Assembly: GCA_036562755.1 (NCBI GenBank)
Contig: DATCJN010000026.1
Coordinates: forward strand, 1 to 64,000
From: DUVY01 sp036562755
GTDB lineage: Bacteria; Bacillota; Clostridia; Christensenellales; DUVY01
Reading direction: 5' to 3'
Length of the DNA stretch: 64,000 bases
Shown: piece after piece, positions 24,558 to 33,254 of the stretch
How positions within the stretch are numbered: position 1 is the stretch's first letter
How the letters are laid out: each line of letters begins with the position of its first letter
The notes under the pieces: generated by a model
Told to the model about the DNA's origin: nothing
Database searches by the model: none
What the model saw: the letters and a program-made list of their open reading frames with translations, nothing else
Position numbers and translations under genes: made by a program

Positions 24558-25868
24558 TTAAGCGTTGCAATACTGACAAAATTCGCGCATTGCCGACAAG
24601 GCGCGCTCCGAGTATTGAATATATCTAGTCTTTTTGTCTTTTATGCGTTCAGCCAGGGGCGGCAGTATTCCGAAATTGGCGTTCATGGGCTGGAAGTTGG
24701 GATTAGGAGCGGTTATATAATTAACAAGCGCGCCTATCATAGTCTCTTGAGGCGCGGCCGCTAAAGGCTCGCCCTTTAAATATTTGGACATATAAATTCC
24801 CGCCATTAAACCAGAGCACACGCTTTCGACATAGCCCTCGACGCCGCTAAGCTGCCCCGCTATAAAGATATTGGGATAATCTTTTAGCTGATAATATTGA
24901 TTGAGACACTTGGGAGCGTTGATAAATGTGTTGCGGTGCATTACGCCGTAGCGGACGAATTGGGCGTTCTTTAACGCTGGTATCAGCGAAAACACACGCT
25001 TTTGTTCGGGGAAGGTAAGATTGGTTTGAAATCCCACCAGATTAAACAAAGTCTTTTCTTTGTTTTCAGCCCTTAGCTGAACCACGGCATAAGGCCGCGC
25101 TCCGCTGGAGTCTTTTAGTCCCACGGGTTTTAATGGCCCAAACCTAAGCGTGTCTATGCCGCGCTTTGCCATAACTTCGACGGGCATACACCCCTCAAAC
25201 ACCTCTTTGCCCTCGAAACTTTTTAGCTCTACCGTTTTCGCGTTGATTAATTCGTTATAAAATATCTCGTATTCTTGCTTGGTCATAGGGCAGTTGAGGT
25301 AGTCGTCTCCGCCTTTGCCGTATCTTGAGCCCCAAAAGGCCGAATCATAATCAATGCTGTCGGCGGTAACTATTGGCGAAGCCGCGTCAAAGAAATATAA
25401 ATAATCTTCGCTAAGAAGTTTTCTTAAATTTTCCGCCAGACCGTCCGTAGTCAGCGGCCCGGTAGCTATTATGGTCGGAATATTGGTATCTATCTCTTTA
25501 TATTCTTGACATATTATGTTTATATTTTCTATGGAATTAATGATTTCTGTTATTTCTTGAGCGAACTTATCCCTATCTACCGCCAAAGCTCCGCCCGCTT
25601 CCACTGAGTGCTTATAGGCGGTTTTTATAATAATAGAATCCAGCAATTCCAGTTCGGCTTTAAGAAGTCCGCTTGCGGTGTCCGGCCCTTTTGCCTTTAA
25701 GGAGTTGCTGCAAACAAGCTCCGCGAAATTAGGATTTTTATGCGCAGGGGTAAAAGCGCGCGGCTTTATGTCGATTAAATCCACTTTTATGCCGCGCTTG
25801 GCTAACTGATAAGCGGACTCGCAACCCGCAAGCCCGCCCCCTATAACTAAAACTCTATCGCTTCTCAC
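24558..25868 (-). CDS. trmFO: TrmFO, folate/FAD-dependent tRNA (uracil-54) methyltransferase
   Basis: This protein makes ribothymidine at position 54 of tRNA using methylene-tetrahydrofolate and FADH2. The N-terminal FAD-binding motif is VIGGGLAGCESAYQLAKRG at residues 8-26. The family sequences VCSNSLKAKGPDTASGLLK and the late GQLSGVEGYVESVCSGLMAG are intact, and length (436) is normal. It starts at GTG, 13 bases after the topA stop, with a weak AAGG site. Its position between topA and hslV matches Bacillus and many other Firmicutes, where xerC normally lies between trmFO and hslV. That gene is absent here. Confidence 0.97.
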   Translation of the reverse strand: MRSDRVLVIGGGLAGCESAYQLAKRGIKVDLIDIKPRAFTPAHKNPNFAELVCSNSLKAKGPDTASGLLKAELELLDSIIIKTAYKHSVEAGGALAVDRDKFAQEITEIINSIENINIICQEYKEIDTNIPTIIATGPLTTDGLAENLRKLLSEDYLYFFDAASPIVTADSIDYDSAFWGSRYGKGGDDYLNCPMTKQEYEIFYNELINAKTVELKSFEGKEVFEGCMPVEVMAKRGIDTLRFGPLKPVGLKDSSGARPYAVVQLRAENKEKTLFNLVGFQTNLTFPEQKRVFSLIPALKNAQFVRYGVMHRNTFINAPKCLNQYYQLKDYPNIFIAGQLSGVEGYVESVCSGLMAGIYMSKYLKGEPLAAAPQETMIGALVNYITAPNPNFQPMNANFGILPPLAERIKDKKTRYIQYSERALSAMREFCQYCNA

Positions 25869-25881
25869 AACTTATGCCTTG

Positions 25882-28149
25882 TTATTCTTCTATATGATTA
25901 TGACCGTTTTCTTCTATTTTTATAGTATAGCCGCATTCTTTAGAAGCGCATTTTATGACGTCGCCGTCTTTATAATGCTTTAAAACCATATGCGAATCGC
26001 ATTGAGGGCATTTTTGATCGACTACCTTGTCGTTAGATATAAAACGGCAGTCGGGATAGCCGCTGCACGCGAAAAACTCGCCGCGGCGCGAACGCCTTTT
26101 TACCAACGGCTTGCCGCACTTAGGGCATTTTCCGTAATCGGCGTTTTCGTCTTCTATGGGTTTGATGTTTTGGCACTTAGGATAATTGGAACAGCCCAAG
26201 AATTTGCCGTATTTACTGTGTTTTACTACCATATCCCCGCCGCACTTTTCGCACTTGATACTCGTCTTTTCGCTTTCTTCTTCCAAACTCTTGGTGTTGC
26301 GGCATTTGGGAAAATTGGGGCAGGCCAGGAACTTTCCGTATCTGCCGTGCCTGATTACCATATTGACGCCGCAGTTTTCGCAAACAACGTCGCTTTGCTC
26401 GTCGGGCTGTTTTAAGGTAAAGCTGTCCTCAAGCGCGGCTTTGACGTCGCGCTCAAATCCGCCGAAATAAAAATCGTGAATTACCTGCTGCCAAACCTTG
26501 CCGCCTTCCTCAATCTCGTCCAGCATGTTTTCCATATTGGCGGTAAAATCCACGCTCATAATATCGGGGAAATATCTGACCAGCATATCGGTAACCTGCT
26601 CGCCCAATTCGGTAGGCTTTATATGTCTGCCCTCTTTTTCGCAGTATTCTCTGGTAAACAAAATCAAAATCGTGGGCGTATATGTAGCCGGTCTGCCTAT
26701 GCCCTTTTCTTCCATCGCCTTAACCAAAGACGCCTCGGTGTATCGAGCCGGGGGCTTGGTAAACTTTTGCTCGGGCTTTAGTTCTATCAATTTAGGCTTG
26801 TCGCCTTCTTCCAAAGGCGGCAAGATTTTATTGGAATCGTCCTCGTCGTCGTTAACTTCTGGCTTATCTTGCGTTTCCTGCTCGTCCGCGCTGTATGCCG
26901 CCAAAAATCCTTTAAACTTCAAAGTTCTGCCGCTTGCGGTAAAGCGGTAATCGTTGGCGGTTATCTCGGCGCTTACTGTGTCATATTGCGCCTGAGCCAT
27001 TTGGCTTGCTAAGAATCTTTCGTAAATTAATTTATATAATCTGTATAGATTTCTGTTAAGATAGGGTTTTACAGATTCGGGCGTTCTGTCCAGCGAAATA
27101 GGTCTAATAGCTTCGTGAGCGTCTTGAATGCCCTTCTTTGACTTAAATTTATTGGGAGTTTCGGGATAGTATTCCGTTCCGAATTTGGATTTTATATAAT
27201 CTTCGGCCATTTTTTGCGCCTCGGGCGAGATACGCGTCGAGTCCGTTCTGATATAAGTTACCAGCGCTACCTTGCCCTCGGAACCTAATTCTACGCCCTC
27301 GTAAAGATTTTGAGCGCAAGCGGTGGCTACTTTTAAGGAAATACCCAGCTTGTTTAAAGCGTCCTGCTGCATAGTGCTGGTGGTATAAGGCGCGGGCGCG
27401 TTAACCTTGGTAACGCCTCTTTTTATCTTTGTTACTAAGTATTGCGCGCCTTTTAGGTCGTCTAAGACCTTATCCATTTCGGCTTTGTTGTTTATCTCTA
27501 GTTTCTGGTCTTTATGCGAAGCCAACTTAGCCAAAAAGGCTACGTTATCCTTTTCCAAAACCGCCTTTAGATGCCAATACTCTTTGGGCACAAAAGCGCG
27601 GATTTCGCGCTCTCTGTCTACTACAAGCTTTAGCGCCACCGATTGCACGCGCCCGGCAGATAGCTTGCTGCGTATTTTTTTGCTTATTATGGGCGAAAGC
27701 TTATAGCCCACAAGTCTGTCCAGCACGCGCCGCGCTTGCTGAGCATCGACTAAATTTTTGTCTATGGGACGCGGGTTTTGAAGCGCGTTTTGAACCGCCG
27801 TCTTGGAAATTTCGTTAAAAACTATCCTGCAAGGCGACTCGGGCGGAATGCCCAAAATGTGAGTTAGGTGCCACGAAATAGCCTCGCCCTCGCGGTCGGG
27901 GTCGGTGGCCAACAAAATTGATTCGGCTTGGCTTGCCTTTTCTTTGAGCTGTTTGATTATTTCTTTTTGTTTGGGGATTAAGACATACTTTGGCTCGAAA
28001 TTATTTTTTATATCCACCGCCAAGGTATGCTCGGGCAAGTCTCTTACATGTCCTTTGGTGGCTATTACATTATAGGACGAATCTATGCCCTTTAGATATT
28101 TGTTAATGGTCTCTCTTTTTCCCTCGCCTTCGATAATGACTAATTTCAA
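25882..28149 (-). CDS. topA: DNA topoisomerase I with four C-terminal zinc ribbons
   Basis: This type IA topoisomerase relaxes negative supercoils. The Toprim domain is at residues 1-115 (with DPDREGEAISWHL), and the active-site Tyr lies in VTYIRTDSTRIS near residue 298. After residue ~590 come four cysteine-rich ribbons: CENC...CPNFPKC, CEKC...CSNYPKC, CPKC...CSGYPDC and a more divergent CPQC...CASKEC. An acidic stretch near residue 430 (NDDEDDSNK) is probably a linker. It starts at TTG behind a strong AAAGGAGAG. Between dprA and trmFO, as usual in Firmicutes. Confidence 0.98.
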   Translation of the reverse strand: MKLVIIEGEGKRETINKYLKGIDSSYNVIATKGHVRDLPEHTLAVDIKNNFEPKYVLIPKQKEIIKQLKEKASQAESILLATDPDREGEAISWHLTHILGIPPESPCRIVFNEISKTAVQNALQNPRPIDKNLVDAQQARRVLDRLVGYKLSPIISKKIRSKLSAGRVQSVALKLVVDREREIRAFVPKEYWHLKAVLEKDNVAFLAKLASHKDQKLEINNKAEMDKVLDDLKGAQYLVTKIKRGVTKVNAPAPYTTSTMQQDALNKLGISLKVATACAQNLYEGVELGSEGKVALVTYIRTDSTRISPEAQKMAEDYIKSKFGTEYYPETPNKFKSKKGIQDAHEAIRPISLDRTPESVKPYLNRNLYRLYKLIYERFLASQMAQAQYDTVSAEITANDYRFTASGRTLKFKGFLAAYSADEQETQDKPEVNDDEDDSNKILPPLEEGDKPKLIELKPEQKFTKPPARYTEASLVKAMEEKGIGRPATYTPTILILFTREYCEKEGRHIKPTELGEQVTDMLVRYFPDIMSVDFTANMENMLDEIEEGGKVWQQVIHDFYFGGFERDVKAALEDSFTLKQPDEQSDVVCENCGVNMVIRHGRYGKFLACPNFPKCRNTKSLEEESEKTSIKCEKCGGDMVVKHSKYGKFLGCSNYPKCQNIKPIEDENADYGKCPKCGKPLVKRRSRRGEFFACSGYPDCRFISNDKVVDQKCPQCDSHMVLKHYKDGDVIKCASKECGYTIKIEENGHNHIEE

Positions 28150-28163
28150 ACGGAATCTCTCCT

Positions 28164-29237
28164 TTACGCTAAAGAATAAACTGTGCCGTTTTTGGTTATC
28201 AAACCTTTTATCTCCATTATGCTCAACAAGCTGTTTAGCTCGCTTGCGGGCAAATTGGCGCTGTATAAAATTTTATCATAGTTTAATGCACCGTTTGCTA
28301 ATAAGTCAAGTATTTTTTGCTCCGATGAATCCAACTTGGGCTGCGGTTTATGTTGTGGCGCGTAGGTTATGTTCAAATCCTCCAAAATGTGTTCGGGCTT
28401 ATATACGAGCGCGCATTGAGAATATCTAATAAGTCTCAGGTTGCCCAAAATCTTAGGGTTATCCGCCGCGCCCGCGAGAGCGAACACGCTTTTGCCCTGT
28501 TCAAGCGCGTATTCTACAGTGTACATCGTTCCGCTCTTTTCGCCCGCCTCCGCCACCAAAACGCCCATGGAGAGCGCCGCCAATAGTCTGTTTCTTCTAG
28601 GATAAGAATACACAGTGCCTTTAAACTCGGGCAAAAACTCGCTTATTACCAAGCCTTTTTGGGCTATTTCTTTATATAATTCGTAGTTGACGGCGGGATA
28701 GATTTCGTTATGGCCGTTGCCCAGAATAGCTATGGTATCGCCGCCTATATCTAGTGTAAACCTATGCGCGAAACTGTCAATACCCGTAGCAAGACCGCTT
28801 ACTATGGTAAAACCGCTGGATGACAGTTCTTGAGCGAAAATTTTGGTCATCTTTTTGCCGTAAAGGCTGGGACTTCGCGTGCCCACTATGGTAAAGCATT
28901 TGGATGAAAGAAGCTCAAGCCTTCCTTTATAATATATAACAAAAGGCGCGTCGTTTAACTCCAAAAAACTCGGGGGATATTCTTTATCTTCGGGCGTTAA
29001 AATCCCCAAGCCATCGTTTTCGTATCTTTTTAACTGCCGCTTTAGGCGCTCAAAATTTAAGGCGTTGAGCATTTTTGAGTAACTAGAACCCAAAACTTCT
29101 TTAACTTTTAAGTCGCCCTTTCTAAAGAATTCGTAAAAATTATAAATGCCGCCCGTTTCCTTAATCAAAGGATTAATTTTAAAGGGTGAAGCGTCGGCAG
29201 CCGACAGCCAAAAATATAACAATCTTTGGTCTTCCAT
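28164..29237 (-). CDS. dprA: DprA, DNA processing protein that loads RecA on incoming DNA
   Basis: This 357-residue protein has a Rossmann-like DprA core: IVGTRSPSLYGKKM, SGLATGIDSFAHR, LGNGHNEIYPAVN and SGTMYTVEYALEQGK. A winged-helix-like C-terminal domain follows (SEQKILDLLANGALNYDKIL). In transformation it protects single-stranded DNA and hands it to RecA. Together with comM and comEC in this window it suggests natural competence genes, but dprA is also common in non-competent species. The ATG is behind AGGAGAA. The gene is followed directly by topA. Confidence 0.96.
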   Translation of the reverse strand: MEDQRLLYFWLSAADASPFKINPLIKETGGIYNFYEFFRKGDLKVKEVLGSSYSKMLNALNFERLKRQLKRYENDGLGILTPEDKEYPPSFLELNDAPFVIYYKGRLELLSSKCFTIVGTRSPSLYGKKMTKIFAQELSSSGFTIVSGLATGIDSFAHRFTLDIGGDTIAILGNGHNEIYPAVNYELYKEIAQKGLVISEFLPEFKGTVYSYPRRNRLLAALSMGVLVAEAGEKSGTMYTVEYALEQGKSVFALAGAADNPKILGNLRLIRYSQCALVYKPEHILEDLNITYAPQHKPQPKLDSSEQKILDLLANGALNYDKILYSANLPASELNSLLSIMEIKGLITKNGTVYSLA

Positions 29238-29253
29238 ATTTTCTCCTAAAAAT

Positions 29254-30786
29254 TTAAGACCACAACTTTCTGTCCAGCGTCCTGTAGCTGACCGCCTCGG
29301 CGATTTGCTTTTGGTCTATTATGTCGCTTCCGTCCAGATCGGCTATGGTTTTGGCTACTTTTAAAATTCTGGTATAAGCGCGGGCTGATAGTTTCAATTT
29401 TTCAAAGGACAGCTTTAATAGTTCTTTTGCGGCGCCGGTTAAAACGCAGTAAGTTTTAATCAACTCTGCAGGCATTTGAGCGTTGCAGTAAATGCCTTTG
29501 TCTTTTAACCTTTCTTGTTGAAGTTTTCGCGCTCTGTTAACTCTTAACTTTATTTCTTTGGAGTCTTCATTAACCGACTCGTCTGCCAATTCCTCGTATT
29601 TGACGCTGTCAACCGATATATGTATGTCTATCCTGTCCAAAAGCGGGCCGGAAAGCCTGCTTAGATATTTTTGAATTTGAGAGGGAGTGCATTGGCATTG
29701 ACCGCGTTCCGAACCATAATGCCCGCAAGGGCAGGGGTTCATGCTTGCCACCAGCACAAACCTTGCGGGATATTGCACGCTCAAATTGGCGCGGTTGATC
29801 ACTATGACGCCGTCTTCTAAGGGCTGCCGTAAGGTTTCCAAAGCGCTTCTGGAATACTCGGGCAATTCGTCCAAAAACAAAACGCCGTTATGGGCTAGAC
29901 TTATCTCGCCCGGTTTTGCGAAAGGTCCGCCACCCGTTAGCGAAACCGTAGTCGCGGTATGGTGCGGCGTCCTAAAAGGTCTCGAAGTAATTATCCCTTC
30001 TTGTCCCAAAATACCCGCAATCGAATGAATCTTGGACGTCTCCAACGCTTCCTCGGGCGTCATATCGGGCAATATTGAGGGTAAAGCGCGCGCAAGCATT
30101 GTTTTGCCCGCGCCGGGAGGGCCTATCATGAGCATATTATGCCCGCCCGCAGCCGCGATTTCCAACGCCCTTTTGGCTTGGTTTTGACCTTTTATATAAG
30201 CAAAGTCCGAAGCGCTCAAACCGCTGTTATGGATAATCTCTGCTATGTCTTTGGAAATCGCCTTTCGGGGCTGTTCTTGACCTTTTAAGATATTAACCGC
30301 TTGAGTCAAACTTTCTACCAAAATAATCTCCGCGTCCTTAAGCCAAACGGTTTCCGGTTCGTTATCCAAAGGAACGAAAAACTTTTTATATCCCAAATCG
30401 GTAGCGCTGATTAATATAGGCAAGATACCGTTGATGCGCCTTACTTTGCCGTCCAGCGAAAGCTCGCCCAAAAACACATATCCGTCTGTGAGCTTATACG
30501 ACAGCTGTTCAGTAGCCGCCAAAATCCCCAAAGATATAGGCAAGTCGAACACGGGGGTTATTTTTTTGATGTCCGCAGGAGCAAGGTTGACCGTAATCTT
30601 GGACGCGGGGAACAAAAACCCGCTGTTTTTTATCGCCGAGCGGACTCTTTCGCGCGACTCCTTAACGGCCGTTTGCGCAAGCCCCACCGTTTCAAAGCTG
30701 GGCAGGCCGTTGTTTATATCCACCTCGACGTCCACGGGATAGCCCTGTATTCCGCTTAATGAAAAGCTTTTGACTTTAGCGAGCAC
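29254..30786 (-). CDS. comM: ComM/YifB-type AAA+ ATPase (Mg-chelatase family), branch-migration helicase
   Basis: The Walker A is GPPGAGKTMLARALPSIL and Walker B FLDELPEYSR, with the family HTATTVSLTGGG motif. The N-terminus has the LonB-like subdomain. ComM helps extend recombination joints in transformation. The frame is open to an ATG at 30831, but that codon overlaps the -10 box of the only good promoter, so the transcript would begin inside or after it. Homologues begin (M/V)LAKVKSFSLSG, which corresponds to the GTG at 30786, preceded by CGGGGGC. I therefore use GTG, giving 510 residues. It heads the dprA-topA-trmFO-hslVU gene row. Confidence 0.93.
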   Translation of the reverse strand: MLAKVKSFSLSGIQGYPVDVEVDINNGLPSFETVGLAQTAVKESRERVRSAIKNSGFLFPASKITVNLAPADIKKITPVFDLPISLGILAATEQLSYKLTDGYVFLGELSLDGKVRRINGILPILISATDLGYKKFFVPLDNEPETVWLKDAEIILVESLTQAVNILKGQEQPRKAISKDIAEIIHNSGLSASDFAYIKGQNQAKRALEIAAAGGHNMLMIGPPGAGKTMLARALPSILPDMTPEEALETSKIHSIAGILGQEGIITSRPFRTPHHTATTVSLTGGGPFAKPGEISLAHNGVLFLDELPEYSRSALETLRQPLEDGVIVINRANLSVQYPARFVLVASMNPCPCGHYGSERGQCQCTPSQIQKYLSRLSGPLLDRIDIHISVDSVKYEELADESVNEDSKEIKLRVNRARKLQQERLKDKGIYCNAQMPAELIKTYCVLTGAAKELLKLSFEKLKLSARAYTRILKVAKTIADLDGSDIIDQKQIAEAVSYRTLDRKLWS

Positions 30787-30822
30787 ATTCGCCCCCGAAA
30801 TGCGACAAAAATATACATTAAG

Positions 30823-30851
30823 ATTATACATATATTTGAAGATTTAAACAA
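30823..30851 (-). promoter_or_regulatory. sigma-A promoter of comM and the downstream row
   Basis: Minus-strand TTGTTT (30846-30851), a 17-bp spacer and TATAAT (30823-30828). The expected start of transcription near 30816 leaves a ~30-base leader before the GTG at 30786. Confidence 0.7.
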
Positions 30852-30884
30852 TATTTTGACAAACTTTTTGATATGTTTTGAAAA

Positions 30885-30916
30885 TAAAAAAACGAGCGGA
30901 ATTTCCCGCTCCTTTT
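30885..30916 (-). terminator. Terminator of rplS
   Basis: On the minus strand a GAGCGG/CCGCTC stem with a 6-base loop is followed by a T-rich run (GTTTTTTTATT), about 35 bp after the rplS stop. Confidence 0.85.
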
Positions 30917-30950
30917 ATAGTTTATGACTGAATTAAACTTGTTTTTACTG

Positions 30951-31298
30951 TTAGTTGTTGGCTTCTTTAATTTTTGCGGCTTTGCCTGTCAATTCTCTTA
31001 TATAATACAATTTAGCTCTTCTTACGCGACCTTTTCTCACTACGACTATGGAGTCGATCTTAGGCGAATGCAAAGGGAAAGTTCTCTCAACGCCAACGCC
31101 AAACGATATCTTGCGAACGGTAAAAGTTTCTCTCAAACCGCCGCCGCGGCGCGCTATAACAGTGCCTTCAAAAGCCTGTATTCTTTCCTTAGAGCCTTCA
31201 ATAACTTTAAAGTTAACTCTGATAACGTCGCCTATATTAAAAGAGGGAAGGTCGGTCCTCATATTTTCTTTTTCTATAACCTGTATCAGTTTATCCAT
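30951..31298 (-). CDS. rplS: 50S ribosomal protein L19
   Basis: This bL19 protein (115 residues) sits at the 30S-50S interface. The family sequences are clear: FNIGDVIRVNFKVIEGSKERIQAFEG, the RRGGGLRETFTVRKI loop and the GRVRRAKLYYIREL tail. A longer frame reaches 31340, but a strong TCGGAGGTT lies five bases before the ATG at 31298, and MDKLIQVIEKE is the usual start, so I use that. It is monocistronic here, whereas trmD/rimM usually precede it. A TATAAT at 31410-31415 with a weak -35 may be its promoter, leaving a ~100-base leader that could carry autoregulation. Confidence 0.97.
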   Translation of the reverse strand: MDKLIQVIEKENMRTDLPSFNIGDVIRVNFKVIEGSKERIQAFEGTVIARRGGGLRETFTVRKISFGVGVERTFPLHSPKIDSIVVVRKGRVRRAKLYYIRELTGKAAKIKEANN

Positions 31299-31475
31299 AA
31301 TAACCTCCGAGTCTGTGCAGTTACCTAAATATATTATCACAACCTAAGCCTTAACACAAGCAAAAAGACATAAGTTTTTTTAACCAAAAACCCTTAAAAA
31401 GCAAAGAATATTATAACATAATTTTTTAAATTTCAAATAAAAATAAAGCGATTTTTTTAAAAAGCTGTTAATATA

Positions 31476-31505
31476 TTGGTTTATATTTTATTTTAGTGAT
31501 AAAAT
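31476..31505 (+). promoter_or_regulatory. Probable sigma-A promoter of the M3 peptidase gene
   Basis: TTGGTT (31476-31481), an 18-bp spacer and TAAAAT (31500-31505), about 45 bp upstream of the ATG at 31550. Confidence 0.55.
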
Positions 31506-31549
31506 CTTTTTATAAACATAATTTAACGAATGATTTTTAGAGGTGCAAT

Positions 31550-33229
31550 ATGAAATTTTCCCAAATTCAATATAAGCGTCCAGATATGGATGCGTTGATT
31601 GACAGCGTTAATTCTTATCGCCAAGCGTTTGAGAACGCTTCAAACGCGGATGAGCAAGTAAAAATTTATCTGGAAATGACCAAATCTTTGCAATCGCCCA
31701 TTACAATGTGCTATGTGGCGATTATTAGATATTATCTTAACACTACTGACGAGTTTTACAACAAAGAAAAAAATTTTTTGGACGAAAAGTTCCCCGAGCT
31801 AAAAAGCGCTTTGAGCGATTTCTCCAAGAGCATGCTCGCTTCGCCCTTTAAGGAAGAGCTAAAAACCAAACTGCCTCCCGTCATAATGCTCAATAAAGAA
31901 ATAGAAGCCAAATCGATGAGTCCCGAGATTATAGATTTAAAAATCGAAGAAAACAAGCTCATCAACCAATACACCAACCTTATGAGCTCTGTAATGGTAG
32001 AGTTCCAAGGGCAAAAATTAACGCGCCCCGAAATCAGAAAATATATATCAGCAAGCGACCGCGAAACCAGACGCGCCGCAATGACTGCTTACGGACTTGA
32101 ATTAAACAAGATTAAAGACCAACTGGACGACATCTATGACAAAATGGTAAAAGTCCGCGATAAAATGGCAAAAAAATTGGGCTATTCCGGCTTTGTGGAA
32201 CTAGGCTACTTGCAGATGAACAGAAACTGCTATAATCCTAACGATGTCGATAAGTTCAGACAAGGCGTGTTAAAATACATTGTTCCTGCCGTGTCTAAGA
32301 TTAAGAAAAAAGTTTCCATTGATTTAGGCATAGACAAATTAAAACTCTTCGACAACGACGTTTATTTAAAAAGCGGCAAACCCCAGCCCGTAATTTCCAG
32401 CGAAGAGATAATGCGCCAGGGAAGCAAGATGTATAACGAGCTAAACGCCGAGATCGGCGCGCTTTATGACAATATGTTAGAAAGCGAAACCTTTGACGTT
32501 CTCTCGCGTCCCGGCAAGTGGGGCGGCGGCTTTTGCGAGGGTCTGGCGGAATTTAAGCTGCCCTTTATTTTGAGCAACTTCAACGGCACAGCCGACGACA
32601 TAGACGTTTTAACTCACGAAATGGGACACGCTTTCGCGTTTTATAAGTCTTGGGAGTATGAAATCCCTGATGTGCAAAACCCGACTTTTGAAACATGCGA
32701 AGTGCATTCTATGTCGATGGAGTTCTTTACTCATAAGTTTATGGAAAGATTTTTCGGCGAGGCGGCAAACGACTACCGTTACGCGCACTTAGCCGAGGCC
32801 TTAAATTTTATACCTTACGGAACAATAATCGACTACTTCCAACACCTAGCTTATCAAAATCCCCTATGGACGCCCAAAGAGCGAAATCAAGCGTGGGCGG
32901 AACTGGAAAGACAATACCGTCCTTATATGGACGCTCAAGGCATCCCCTTCTTCGAAGAAGGCAGAGCGTGGCAGGTTCAAGCGCACGTTTACGAATCGCC
33001 TTTCTATTATATAGATTACTGCCTTGCTCAATCGGTAGCGCTTCAATTTTACGCGCTTATGCATCAAGACTATAACGCCGCTTGGCAAAAATATTACAAC
33101 TTCGTCTCTAAAGCAGGCACGCTTACCTTTACTGATCTATTAAAAGAGTCAAAGCTGCAATCGCCTTTTGACGAGTCAACCCTAAAGCACATAAGCGAGA
33201 TAGCGTTGAAGACATTGAATATAGACTAA
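31550..33229 (+). CDS. M3-family oligoendopeptidase (PepF-like zinc metallopeptidase)
   Basis: This 559-residue cytoplasmic peptidase has the gluzincin motif HEMGH within DVLTHEMGHAFAFY near residues 359-372, and a downstream Glu in ETCEVHSMSMEFF that supplies the third zinc ligand. A basic helical N-terminal part precedes the catalytic domain, as in oligoendopeptidases F. It trims short peptides. The start is ATG with GAGGTGCA, and it forms a likely two-gene operon with the DUF815 ATPase 25 bp downstream. The antisense promoter region is shared with rplS. Confidence 0.95.
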   Translation: MKFSQIQYKRPDMDALIDSVNSYRQAFENASNADEQVKIYLEMTKSLQSPITMCYVAIIRYYLNTTDEFYNKEKNFLDEKFPELKSALSDFSKSMLASPFKEELKTKLPPVIMLNKEIEAKSMSPEIIDLKIEENKLINQYTNLMSSVMVEFQGQKLTRPEIRKYISASDRETRRAAMTAYGLELNKIKDQLDDIYDKMVKVRDKMAKKLGYSGFVELGYLQMNRNCYNPNDVDKFRQGVLKYIVPAVSKIKKKVSIDLGIDKLKLFDNDVYLKSGKPQPVISSEEIMRQGSKMYNELNAEIGALYDNMLESETFDVLSRPGKWGGGFCEGLAEFKLPFILSNFNGTADDIDVLTHEMGHAFAFYKSWEYEIPDVQNPTFETCEVHSMSMEFFTHKFMERFFGEAANDYRYAHLAEALNFIPYGTIIDYFQHLAYQNPLWTPKERNQAWAELERQYRPYMDAQGIPFFEEGRAWQVQAHVYESPFYYIDYCLAQSVALQFYALMHQDYNAAWQKYYNFVSKAGTLTFTDLLKESKLQSPFDESTLKHISEIALKTLNID

Positions 33230-33254
33230 TTACCAAAGTCCAAAAGAGGTCATA

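Noticed and set aside
31299..31340. Longer start for rplS
   Set aside because: It would add 14 non-conserved residues upstream of an ideal GGAGG-ATG. The shorter start is the family norm.
31299..31430. L19 leader-type autoregulatory RNA before rplS
   Set aside because: A ~100-base leader is possible, but I could not fold it into a convincing conserved structure by eye. A covariance-model search would decide.
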